A DNA stretch of 64,000 nt from Winogradskyella sp. (GTDB lineage: Bacteria > Bacteroidota > Bacteroidia > Flavobacteriales > Flavobacteriaceae), in NCBI RefSeq assembly GCF_028289625.1, contig NZ_JANQOM010000050.1, positions 16,419 through 80,418 of the forward strand, given 5' to 3'. Position numbers and translations under genes: made by a program. The notes beneath the pieces are model-generated. The model was not told where the DNA came from. It worked only from the letters and a program-made list of their open reading frames with translations, and searched no databases. Within the stretch, counting starts at the first letter, position 1. Each line of letters starts with the position of its first letter. This document shows positions 53,758-61,503 of this stretch, piece by piece.

Positions 53758-53931
53758 ATGGATAAAAAGATAGATACTGCCATTGAATACTACTATAAAA
53801 AAGGACAGGATATTTTAAATAAGGTAAATTCTAAGTCCGATATAACAGCTGATGAACTTATTAAATATGGTGAAGAAATGGCTATCATTGAGTATAAACT
53901 GACGGCTTTAGAGGTGGCAAAAGAAAACTAA
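53758..53931 (+). CDS. Putative 57-residue protein in an operon with the AraC gene
   Basis: An ATG frame of 57 codons (MDKKIDTAIEYYYKKGQ...), highly helical and charged, with 'ADELIKYGEEMAIIEYKLTA' near the end. It looks like a small soluble helical protein. It lies 13 bases after the AraC stop and ends one base before the convergent HD-hydrolase gene. I recognise no family. Real coding is likely because the frame fills the gap exactly. Confidence 0.6.
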   Translation: MDKKIDTAIEYYYKKGQDILNKVNSKSDITADELIKYGEEMAIIEYKLTALEVAKEN

Positions 53932-53932
53932 C

Positions 53933-54589
53933 TTATTTTTCCCCTTCCCACTCAGCAAAAAATTGCTTTAAAAAGCCTTCCATATAGTTGTGTCGCTCAT
54001 TAGCAATTCGCCTTGCAGTTTTTGTATGCATTTGGTCTTTAAGCAATAACAGTTTTTCGTAAAAATGATTTATAGTTGGGGCTTTTGACGTTTTATATTC
54101 GGTTTTTGTTAGATTAAGTTTTGGTGGAATTTCGGGATTGTACATCTCCCTGTTTTTAAAACCACCATAATTAAAACATCGCGCAATACCGATAGCTCCA
54201 ATGGCATCTAAGCGGTCAGCATCTTGCACTACTTCCATTTCTTTAGAATTGAACGAGGTGTTTAAATCAAAAGAGTTCTTAAAAGACATATTCTCAATAA
54301 TCTTTGATACATGTTCAATGATTTCGCTGTCTACATTTTGTTTTAACAAAAATTCACTGGCTTTTCTCGGACCAATAGTTTCGTCACCATTGTGGAATTT
54401 TGGATCTGCAACATCATGTAATAGTGCTGCCAAAGTAACCACTAAAGTATCTACCCTTTCGGTTTTGGCTATAAACTTGGCATTGTTATAAACCCTTTTT
54501 GTATGAAACCAATCATGGCCACCTTCAGCATGTTTCAGTTCTTCTTTTACAAAGGCGATTGTGTTTTGTATGAGGGTTTCATTACTCAT
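53933..54589 (-). CDS. HD-domain phosphohydrolase
   Basis: A 218-residue HD-superfamily protein: His29 in 'GGHDWFHTKRV', the HD pair at 58-59 in 'AALLHDVADPKFH', and 'VVQDADRLDAIGAIGIARC' carrying the last metal-binding Asp. Family members hydrolyse nucleotides. It overlaps the PlsC gene by four bases and so shares its transcript. Confidence 0.9.
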   Translation of the reverse strand: MSNETLIQNTIAFVKEELKHAEGGHDWFHTKRVYNNAKFIAKTERVDTLVVTLAALLHDVADPKFHNGDETIGPRKASEFLLKQNVDSEIIEHVSKIIENMSFKNSFDLNTSFNSKEMEVVQDADRLDAIGAIGIARCFNYGGFKNREMYNPEIPPKLNLTKTEYKTSKAPTINHFYEKLLLLKDQMHTKTARRIANERHNYMEGFLKQFFAEWEGEK

Positions 54590-55323
54590 GCATCAATAGT
54601 ACTTTTTACTTGCGCTTCAACAAGGCTTATGAGTTCTAGTTTGTCTTCAAAAAGGTTGGCTTTTAAAGGCTTATGAACTGTAAACGTAATGTTTGCCCCT
54701 AAGCCCATTGGAAATTTGCCATATCTTAAGGTTTTCCATGAGTTGTTGATGGTAATAGGCACAACAAGGGCATTGGGCGCATGTTTTATCATGGTCAGTA
54801 AGCCTTTTGTTTTAAAAGGCTTTGGCTTGCCGTCTCGGCTTCGAGTCCCTTCAGGAAAAATAACGGCTGCCCATTTGTTTTTTTCTATGCGTTTTGCAAA
54901 ATTCTTGATAGCTTCAATAGAAGATACGGCATCTTTTCGATCGATAAGCACAGAACCACCATGTCGCAAATTATAGGATACACTAGGTATACCTTTGCCT
55001 AATTCTTTTTTGCTAATGAATTTCACATGGTGCTTTCTCAAATACCAAATTAAAGGAGGTATGTCATACATGCTCTGGTGATTAGATACTAAGATAAGTG
55101 GTATACCTTTTTCTATAGTGTATGGATTTGTAAAGGAAAAGGTAGTGCCTAATACATTAAGGCAGCGCATTAAGAAAAACTGCAACCAATCCACGCTGAT
55201 TTTGTGCGCTTTGTAACCAAAGACATTTTTGCAAAACCATTGGATAGGGTGAAAAACGACTAAAGTCAACCCAAAGAAAATGAAGTATAAAATTGTTAAT
55301 GGAAAGGCTAGTAACTTTTGCAT
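54586..55323 (-). CDS. plsC: 1-acyl-sn-glycerol-3-phosphate acyltransferase
   Basis: A 245-residue membrane-associated acyltransferase that makes phosphatidic acid. The catalytic motif NHQSMYD is at 81-87 and 'FPEGTRSRDGKPK' is the second block. An N-terminal hydrophobic helix is at about 5-27. A -7 box TAACTTTG lies only four bases before the ATG, which suggests a leaderless or almost leaderless mRNA. It overlaps the HD gene by four bases. Confidence 0.92.
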   Translation of the reverse strand: MQKLLAFPLTILYFIFFGLTLVVFHPIQWFCKNVFGYKAHKISVDWLQFFLMRCLNVLGTTFSFTNPYTIEKGIPLILVSNHQSMYDIPPLIWYLRKHHVKFISKKELGKGIPSVSYNLRHGGSVLIDRKDAVSSIEAIKNFAKRIEKNKWAAVIFPEGTRSRDGKPKPFKTKGLLTMIKHAPNALVVPITINNSWKTLRYGKFPMGLGANITFTVHKPLKANLFEDKLELISLVEAQVKSTIDA

Positions 55324-55327
55324 GATG

Positions 55328-55335
55328 CAAAGTTA
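55328..55335 (-). promoter_or_regulatory. -7 box placed directly before the plsC start
   Basis: TAACTTTG on the minus strand, then CATC and the ATG. A transcript would begin at or next to the start codon. No TTG at 17-23 bases is present, so the box is tentative. Confidence 0.4.
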
Positions 55336-55341
55336 GAAAAC

Positions 55342-55755
55342 CTATTCAAAGTCCGAATTAAAAAGTGTTATTTCATAAATTCCAAGTTGAGGCTCCGAAC
55401 GAAATGTCCAATTAGAGATGATATTAACATATTCGCTAATTCCGATGCCATCTTTTATTACAACAAGACTATCTAAGCCCCAATCTTCAGTGAAAAATTC
55501 TTGATCAGATAGAGGGCTCACTGGGCAATCCTTTGCGCAATTTCCACCACGTTGTAGAATATCAAATTGTAAGAAGCTGTCAGGGGAGACATATTCATTA
55601 AAGAAAGTTTCATATTCATCGTTATTATTGAGTCGGAGTGCTTTTATCTGCAAGTCTGAATCTGTAGAATTTGTTATGATTAAGTCATAACCATAGTAAT
55701 AATCACAAGAGAAAAGAGTTAGTAAAAGTGCAATAGTGATACAGATTTTCCTCAT
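55342..55755 (-). CDS. Small lipoprotein of unknown function
   Basis: A 137-residue protein with a lipoprotein signal (lipobox 'LFSC', Cys about 17), followed by Tyr/Asp-rich 'DYYYGYDLIITN'. The mature part is beta-rich and acidic, with two cysteines close together in 'GGNCAKDCPV'. No family is recognised. It lies just upstream of plsC on the same strand. Confidence 0.65.
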   Translation of the reverse strand: MRKICITIALLLTLFSCDYYYGYDLIITNSTDSDLQIKALRLNNNDEYETFFNEYVSPDSFLQFDILQRGGNCAKDCPVSPLSDQEFFTEDWGLDSLVVIKDGIGISEYVNIISNWTFRSEPQLGIYEITLFNSDFE

Positions 55756-55802
55756 AACATTTTAATTCTAGATGAGAAATTATCAGAAAGGTTGCGTAAA
55801 AA

Positions 55803-55829
55803 AAACCACGAATTAATTCGTGGTTTCTT
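55803..55829 (-). terminator. Terminator of the bacilliredoxin gene
   Basis: A perfect 22-base palindrome (AACCACGAA...TTCGTGGTT, 55803-55824) ends in a long T run on the minus strand, about 20 bases past the stop codon at 55850. Confidence 0.8.
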
Positions 55830-55849
55830 AATTTGAAAATTTTAATCCT

Positions 55850-56260
55850 TTAGCAATGCTCGTTATAAGCGTCCATAAGGTTTTCTGCAATTAACTCTGC
55901 TGGTCTGCCTTCAATATGGTGGCGCTCTAACATATGAACTAATTCACCATCTCTAAACAAGGCCATGCATGGCGAACTTGGCGGAAATGGTACCATGTAC
56001 TCTCTTGCTTTGTCTGTAGCTTCTCTGTCCACACCTGCAAAAACAGTCACTAAATTATTAGGGCGTTTTGCATTTTGTAAACTCATACGAGCACCAGGTC
56101 TAGCATTAGCTGCAGCGCAACCACAAACAGAATTTACAACCACTAAAGTTGTACCTTCCTTAGCAAGTGCATTGTCAACAGCTTCCGTTGTATGTAGTTC
56201 TTCAAAACCAACGTTAGTTAAATCTTCGCGCATTGGTTTTACTAATTCTGCTGGATACAT
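55850..56260 (-). CDS. BrxA/BrxB-family bacilliredoxin (YphP/YqiW)
   Basis: A 136-residue thioredoxin-fold protein with the CGC motif Cys46-Gly-Cys48 in 'VVNSVCGCAAANARPGA', the signature of this family. In Bacillus these remove bacillithiol from oxidised proteins; in Bacteroidota the low-molecular-weight thiol partner is not certain, so the function may be general disulfide repair. A -7 box TATCTTTG lies at 56309-56316. Confidence 0.92.
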   Translation of the reverse strand: MYPAELVKPMREDLTNVGFEELHTTEAVDNALAKEGTTLVVVNSVCGCAAANARPGARMSLQNAKRPNNLVTVFAGVDREATDKAREYMVPFPPSSPCMALFRDGELVHMLERHHIEGRPAELIAENLMDAYNEHC

Positions 56261-56308
56261 ATAATTTTCTTTTTAATTAACACTTTTATTCCGATAACAA
56301 CCGGAACG

Positions 56309-56316
56309 CAAAGATA
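56309..56316 (-). promoter_or_regulatory. -7 box of the bacilliredoxin gene
   Basis: TATCTTTG on the minus strand, 49 bases before the ATG, followed by C. Fits TAnnTTTG; a TTG at the ideal distance is not seen. Confidence 0.45.
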
Positions 56317-56462
56317 CGGAAAAATAATAGTTAGTAATGGGTAAGCAGTAGTCAGTTTGTATGATAGTATTTGGATTTTCTATAGCTTGAATTGAAACAA
56401 ATTATGAATGATTTAGACTAACAAATAGTATATTTGATTTTTACTATTAATAAAGCAAGTAA

Positions 56463-57257
56463 ATGAGTTTTGCAAAGTGGATTGGTGGTGCTATTGGTTG
56501 GTCATTTGGAGGGCCAATAGGTGCTATTATTGGTTTAGCCCTAGGTAGTTTTGTTGATAACCTATCGGGCGATGTTACCCCATTATTGGGTGAACGTCAA
56601 ACAGGGAAATCTCGTAAACGAGATCCTTATCGTCAACGTCCAAAGCAGACCAGAAGGGACCAGAGACCACAAACCCGTTCGGGTGATTTTGAAGTAAGTT
56701 TGCTAATTCTCGCTTCAATAATTATTAAGGCTGATGGTAAACAAGATCAACGTGAGTTAGATTATGTACGTCAGCAGTTTAGAAACATGTATGGTAAAGA
56801 GCGTGCAAATCATGCATTTGAATTATTTAAGCGCGTCTCTAAACAAAATATATCAATGCGTCAGGTATGTTTACAGATTAAGCAGATGATGGACCATGCC
56901 TCGCGTTTACAATTACTTCACTTTTTATTCGGCATTGCAAAGTCTGACGGTCATATTGCTGAGGTCGAAATAAAGCAAATTTATACCATGTCTGGCTACT
57001 TGGGCATTAATAATAAGGATTATGAGAGTATAAAAGCAATGTTTTATGATGAGACCAACAATGCCTACAAGATTCTCGAAATTGACAAATCCGTTTCTGA
57101 CGATGAGGTGAAACGTGCCTACAGAAAAATGGCCAAAAAATACCATCCCGATCGCGTTGTGCATCTAGGAAAGGAGCACCAAGAAGGTGCAGAAGATAAA
57201 TTTAGACAGGTGCAAGCAGCCTATGAGCATATTCAAGCAGAAAGGGGATTTAAGTAA
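56463..57257 (+). CDS. TerB-DnaJ fusion protein (DjlA-like co-chaperone)
   Basis: A 264-residue protein. A Gly-rich membrane segment (about 5-35, 'GWSFGGPIGAIIGLALGSFV'), a basic Arg-rich linker (about 50-75), a TerB-like domain (about 80-190, 'ILASIIIKADGKQDQRELDY') and a C-terminal J domain with HPD at 228-230. It would recruit DnaK to the membrane, as DjlA does. Length and domain order match the family. Confidence 0.88.
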   Translation: MSFAKWIGGAIGWSFGGPIGAIIGLALGSFVDNLSGDVTPLLGERQTGKSRKRDPYRQRPKQTRRDQRPQTRSGDFEVSLLILASIIIKADGKQDQRELDYVRQQFRNMYGKERANHAFELFKRVSKQNISMRQVCLQIKQMMDHASRLQLLHFLFGIAKSDGHIAEVEIKQIYTMSGYLGINNKDYESIKAMFYDETNNAYKILEIDKSVSDDEVKRAYRKMAKKYHPDRVVHLGKEHQEGAEDKFRQVQAAYEHIQAERGFK

Positions 57258-57300
57258 AGTAAAAGCAGTTTAACATCCAAGCTTAAAAAATTAAGTGTAT

Positions 57301-57336
57301 GTCATTCCGAAGGAATCCCGAAAGCTTTGCGATGAC
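57301..57336. repeat. Short copy of the GTCATT palindromic repeat
   Basis: GTCATTCCGAAGGAATC begins it and GCGATGAC ends it, with the same outer arms as the elements at 49644-49720 and 34151-34237. It lies in the gap before the sigma factor gene and could influence its leader. Confidence 0.6.
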
Positions 57337-57410
57337 TGAAGAATCTTATTTTATTTAAAAATTTTAGGTGACCTTTTTATAAAATGACCATTAATAGATA
57401 AACCACTCTT

Positions 57411-57953
57411 ATGAGCGACGACAAAATAATGGAACTTTTTAAAAAGGATAAACGCGAAAAAGCGTTTAAAGCGTTGTACAAACTTCATCCACGAATTGAA
57501 AAACTGGTACTTTCTAAAGGAGGAACAAAAGCAGACGCTAGTGACGTATTTCAGGAAGCATTGATTATTCTTTACAGAAATCTTCAAAAATCAGATTTTA
57601 AATTAACAGCTTCATTTTACACCTACCTCTATTCGGTATCTCGATTTGTTTGGAAGGATACCCAAAAGCAATTTTCAAAACAAGAATTACATGATTTAGA
57701 AAGTGAACAAGTTTCTATACTCGATGCTGTTTTAGAAGAACAGAAATACAGGTTTGCTGAACAAGCGTTTCGCGAATTAGGAGAACGATGTCAACAGTTA
57801 CTTCAATGGTTTTACATTAAAAAAATGACGTTTAAAGCTATTGCCGATTCAATGCAATTTAAAAGCGAAAAAGTCGCCAAAAACCAAAAGTATAAGTGCT
57901 TGCAAAAGGCAAAAGACATTTACAGAACCCAAGCCAAAACCGTTAAATCTTAA
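57411..57953 (+). CDS. RNA polymerase sigma-70 family (ECF-like) factor
   Basis: A 180-residue protein. Region 2 is around residues 25-90 ('DASDVFQEALIILYRNLQK' and 'FYTYLYSVSRFVWKD'), and region 4 around 120-170, with a weaker helix-turn-helix ('MTFKAIADSMQFKSEKVAKN'). It resembles the sigma factors that precede a large anti-sigma-like gene in this phylum. The next gene starts 11 bases after its stop. Confidence 0.88.
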   Translation: MSDDKIMELFKKDKREKAFKALYKLHPRIEKLVLSKGGTKADASDVFQEALIILYRNLQKSDFKLTASFYTYLYSVSRFVWKDTQKQFSKQELHDLESEQVSILDAVLEEQKYRFAEQAFRELGERCQQLLQWFYIKKMTFKAIADSMQFKSEKVAKNQKYKCLQKAKDIYRTQAKTVKS

Positions 57954-57964
57954 TTCGAAGCATC

Positions 57965-59422
57965 ATGGAAACTTATATAGATTTAATAAATGCGTATTTA
58001 GATAAAACACTTTCAAACTCTGAAACTATAGCCCTTGAGAATAGGCTTAAAACTGATGTCGAATTTAACATAGTTTATAATGAACACTTGGCAATTTTAA
58101 AAGGCATCGAACGTGTTGAATTGCTAAAGGATATTCATAAAGCCAGAAAAGCATACAGTAAGAGCAAATGGTTAAAGTATGGAGCTATTACTGTTATAGT
58201 GTTATTTACAACTCTAATGGTCTGGTTATTGGTTTTTAATAATGGGAATAATGCTAAAAATGAACTGAGGGAGTCATTGAGTTTTGAAACTGAGATGACC
58301 CAAAGCTTTAATGTATCGACGGATTCGATTATAACTATTACTGGGAAAAAGGGAACTCAGATAACCATTAACCCAGATGATTTAAAGTTTGATTCTGGTA
58401 AAGATTTTGAAGGTAAAAATCTTACCATTGAATTAATTGAACTTACCAATAAACAAGACTTACTGTTAGCCAACGCACAAACGATATCTAATGGGGAATG
58501 GTTGGTTTCTGGTGGTGCATTTAAAATTGATATAAAGTCGAATAGAAAGTCCTTATTGTTAAAAAAAGGTAAGACCATCAATGTAGTATTTCCTAAGAAT
58601 ACGGAAGAAGAAAATATGCAGATTTTTTATGGGAATAGAACACAGAATGGCTATTTGAATTGGGAACTAACAGATATTAAATTAAGGAATAAAGAACAAT
58701 TCGTCATCTTTTGCAAGGACACAACTATTATAGATAGAATCATAACTAGGAGATTTGGAGGTGTTGAAACTTACAGAACATTTTTAAAAGTAGATACATT
58801 AGGATACTTAACAAGAGATGAAATCGTTAGAAAGTTTTCTGAAATTGAAAACCCTCATAATCAAAAAGATACACTAATTATATATAAAGAATGTTTAATT
58901 GACAACAAAACTGGTGAGATTAGTGGTTATTCAATATTAGATGAGGCTCATATTACATCTATGAATAAAAAGTATAACAATAGTATTCTAACAGTTTATG
59001 ATTCACAAAGAATTAATGATAATTATACTAAGCAAAAGGCTTTCTATGAATCTATTGATATCTCAAGATTAGGATGGGTTAATATCGATCAATATTCTAA
59101 AATTGAAGATAAGATAAAAGTTAACCTCACGAACAATCTAGATTTTAATTTCAATAGTTTTACCGAAGAAGTATATCCAGAAGATACTGTATGGCACGAA
59201 ACGTATCTTATAGATAATGAAAGCAACACCATTTTAAATGTAAATTCAAGTTCTATAGAGCTACCTAGAGAAAAGCTTTTCACACTTGTTTCGTGTTGCA
59301 TCGTTAATGATACATTCTATGTTTGCCGAAAAGCAATAAAATTTTCAGGAGACGACAATGATTTGTTCTTAGAATATAAAAAGCGAAATAAGCATCAAAT
59401 TAAATCGCTTTTAAGATTATGA
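57965..59422 (+). CDS. Putative anti-sigma-like membrane protein with a large periplasmic domain
   Basis: A 485-residue protein. The first 70 residues are cytoplasmic ('LINAYLDKTLSNSETIALEN', like the N-terminus of many Bacteroidota anti-sigma proteins). One helix spans about 75-95 ('AITVIVLFTTLMVWLLVF'), and about 390 residues are periplasmic without a recognised domain. It follows the sigma factor gene by 11 bases and probably restrains that factor until a signal reaches the periplasmic part. Function is inferred from topology and position. Confidence 0.68.
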   Translation: METYIDLINAYLDKTLSNSETIALENRLKTDVEFNIVYNEHLAILKGIERVELLKDIHKARKAYSKSKWLKYGAITVIVLFTTLMVWLLVFNNGNNAKNELRESLSFETEMTQSFNVSTDSIITITGKKGTQITINPDDLKFDSGKDFEGKNLTIELIELTNKQDLLLANAQTISNGEWLVSGGAFKIDIKSNRKSLLLKKGKTINVVFPKNTEEENMQIFYGNRTQNGYLNWELTDIKLRNKEQFVIFCKDTTIIDRIITRRFGGVETYRTFLKVDTLGYLTRDEIVRKFSEIENPHNQKDTLIIYKECLIDNKTGEISGYSILDEAHITSMNKKYNNSILTVYDSQRINDNYTKQKAFYESIDISRLGWVNIDQYSKIEDKIKVNLTNNLDFNFNSFTEEVYPEDTVWHETYLIDNESNTILNVNSSSIELPREKLFTLVSCCIVNDTFYVCRKAIKFSGDDNDLFLEYKKRNKHQIKSLLRL

Positions 59423-59442
59423 CTATTGAAAGTAAAGCCCGA

Positions 59443-60102
59443 TTATTTTAAACTAGCCGCCACTTTTTTAACGTAAGCTGAAGCTGCTTTTGATGCACTC
59501 TCAGGATTGTCTAATTGACTGGTCACTATAGCTATGAGTTGATTGTCCTCTGGTGCTTTTAAATCGTAGACTGTCGTTTCTAAAACATAAACCTTAGACG
59601 TTGTGGTGGTTGTGGTTTCTGGTACATAGTTGCCCAAAGTACGCATAGACATAGGGTGTCCGTAGTAACGGTAGAATCCACCATAATATCGAGGATAAAA
59701 ACCATAATAATTACCACCTTCATAATAACCGCCTTCTTTTTGTACTCTGGTCTCTTCCTGATAATCTTTCATTACAGTAAGTACCACACCATCAAACCCT
59801 TCAGCTTCTAGTAACTTTTTGACCTTCGCTTTGCTGCTTTCAGATGGTTCTTCATTTGGGTTCATATCCCCAAACTTTGAATAGCTAGCTGTAGCCTTAT
59901 AGCCGTTGGAAGTCATTTGCTTTACAATTTCATTTTCAAAAGTTAAGCGTGCTTGCTTATCCGAAGAACGTGCAACAACTAAGAAGTTTCTATTTTTTAC
60001 ATCGGAGATGTTATCACTTTTCCAAGAATCCAAAACTTTAACGCTTGAACAACCTTGTATAAGTGCAAATATCCATATAAGAGTTAAAAATTTTGGTTTC
60101 AT
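59443..60102 (-). CDS. DUF4136-like lipoprotein
   Basis: A 219-residue lipoprotein from the start at 60102 (MKPKFLTLIW; lipobox 'IQGC'). It has 'KVLDSWKSDNISD' and 'FLVVARSSDKQARLTFE' near the N-terminus, a Gly/Tyr-rich central part 'YYEGGNYYGFYPRYYGGFY', and a C-terminal 'KAASAYVKKVAASLK'. The pattern resembles DUF4136-type proteins with unknown roles. Convergent with the previous gene. Confidence 0.7.
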   Translation of the reverse strand: MKPKFLTLIWIFALIQGCSSVKVLDSWKSDNISDVKNRNFLVVARSSDKQARLTFENEIVKQMTSNGYKATASYSKFGDMNPNEEPSESSKAKVKKLLEAEGFDGVVLTVMKDYQEETRVQKEGGYYEGGNYYGFYPRYYGGFYRYYGHPMSMRTLGNYVPETTTTTTSKVYVLETTVYDLKAPEDNQLIAIVTSQLDNPESASKAASAYVKKVAASLK

Positions 60103-60114
60103 ATAAGTATACAT

Positions 60115-60377
60115 TTTAAGTTAGTTGTCCGAAATTACAAAAATATTCAAAACCTAAAAGTATTTCGACAGGCCCATCTATTCTAAATTAGTAAAACCAA
60201 GATCTTTTCTGAGGAATCAAAATATGTACAGATGCTCTTTTATATAAAGTTTAATGGGATAGTTATCAAGTTAAATATAACAGTATTGCTCAATAGTTTT
60301 ATGAACAATACAAAAAAGGACTTTTATTGAATTGGAATATTATGCAAAACGATTTCAGTTTTCTGCACGGACTACCT
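60115..60377. other. Intergenic region without a gene
   Basis: 263 bases with only short frames. 'TTTCGACAGGCCCAT' near 60163 resembles a fragment of a repeat common in this phylum. Nothing else stands out. Confidence 0.5.
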
Positions 60378-60962
60378 TCAAATAACAAAAGGAATAATCC
60401 TTTTTGTCTTCTGCATATACTTAACGTACTCAGTTCCAAATTCCGAAATCATCATTTGTTCTTCATTCTTTACCCTTAGAAAATACAATGATCCGAAACT
60501 GATTAAACCTGCTAAGCCAGCAATATAGTTATTCAATAACAATGCTTGGATAATCACCCAAAGCCAGATTGCTGAATACATAGGATGCCTAATATATTTA
60601 TATACACCAGAGTCAACAATGTGGTGGTCTTGCCTAATTTCCAAGCTTACAGACCAGTTTTGTCCTAAATCTTTATGTGAACGGTAAAACAACCATAGCA
60701 TTGGTGCAATTAAAAGTATTCCTATAATTTGTAACGAAACAGGTAGATTGTAATTGGCGAAGGCAAATAGATGAGTAAACATATAAATTAGGGGAATAAT
60801 CATCATTCCCAGAAAGGTCAGCCCCAACAGCAGTTTTTCTAAATTTTCTTTTCTATTGGTAATAATCTGATTGGCTTTATTACGACGTCCATGCGGATAA
60901 CGAATAATAGATGTTCCTAACAAAATAATGCCGTAGCCAATTTTTAAAAATATGGGTTCCAT
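60378..60962 (-). CDS. Isoprenylcysteine carboxyl methyltransferase-family protein
   Basis: A 194-residue membrane protein with four to five helices and the C-terminal SAM-binding block 'YKYIRHPMYSAIWLW', typical of the ICMT/PEMT superfamily. Bacterial members methylate lipids or other substrates, not prenylated proteins. It lies next to the thioredoxin gene but with a separate transcript possible. Substrate unknown. Confidence 0.82.
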   Translation of the reverse strand: MEPIFLKIGYGIILLGTSIIRYPHGRRNKANQIITNRKENLEKLLLGLTFLGMMIIPLIYMFTHLFAFANYNLPVSLQIIGILLIAPMLWLFYRSHKDLGQNWSVSLEIRQDHHIVDSGVYKYIRHPMYSAIWLWVIIQALLLNNYIAGLAGLISFGSLYFLRVKNEEQMMISEFGTEYVKYMQKTKRIIPFVI

Positions 60963-61014
60963 AGCTTTATTACTTTATTCTTCTTGAATATCTTTGAGAT
61001 TAGTTTTTAAATTT

Positions 61015-61503
61015 CTATTCTAGAACATCGACTAATTCTTTACTATCCATATATTCAAAATACCTAGCGGTTACCTTAAAATCTTTATCTAAAACTACAA
61101 GGGTAGGCGCCACAAATTGACCTTCTCTTGTTGCCAATAGCTGTGCAATTTGGTGAATTGGATTTCTGGATTTTTTGACTTGATCATTCACAAGGGTTTT
61201 ACCGCCAAAGGAGATGTCTGTATGGGTTTCTGCATCAAAACGTACTGCGTAGTAGTCTGTGTTCAGAAGGTTTATCACTTCAGATTTTGTAAATACAACC
61301 TTGTCCATTTTACGACAGTAGGTACACCAGTCCGTATAAAAATCAATAAATACTTTTTTTGGTTTTAGTGCTAATGAATCTTCTAACTGCTCAAAACTTA
61401 TCCAGTTAACCGATTCCGTTTCTTGTGCATCCACTGAAGTACTTAGGGAAAGTAAAATGGTTAATAAGAAACCTGCGATTATTTTGGGATTTTGTATCAT
61501 CAA
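61015..61503 (-). CDS. Periplasmic thioredoxin-family protein
   Basis: A 162-residue protein with a signal peptide (to about residue 26) and the active site CTYC (Cys60, Cys63) in 'FYTDWCTYCRKMD'. The fold resembles the DsbD-gamma/thioredoxin_7 group. Its ATG overlaps the TonB receptor stop by four bases, so it is co-translated with that gene. A role in handling the receptor's CxxC pair is a hypothesis. Confidence 0.9.
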   Translation of the reverse strand: MMIQNPKIIAGFLLTILLSLSTSVDAQETESVNWISFEQLEDSLALKPKKVFIDFYTDWCTYCRKMDKVVFTKSEVINLLNTDYYAVRFDAETHTDISFGGKTLVNDQVKKSRNPIHQIAQLLATREGQFVAPTLVVLDKDFKVTARYFEYMDSKELVDVLE

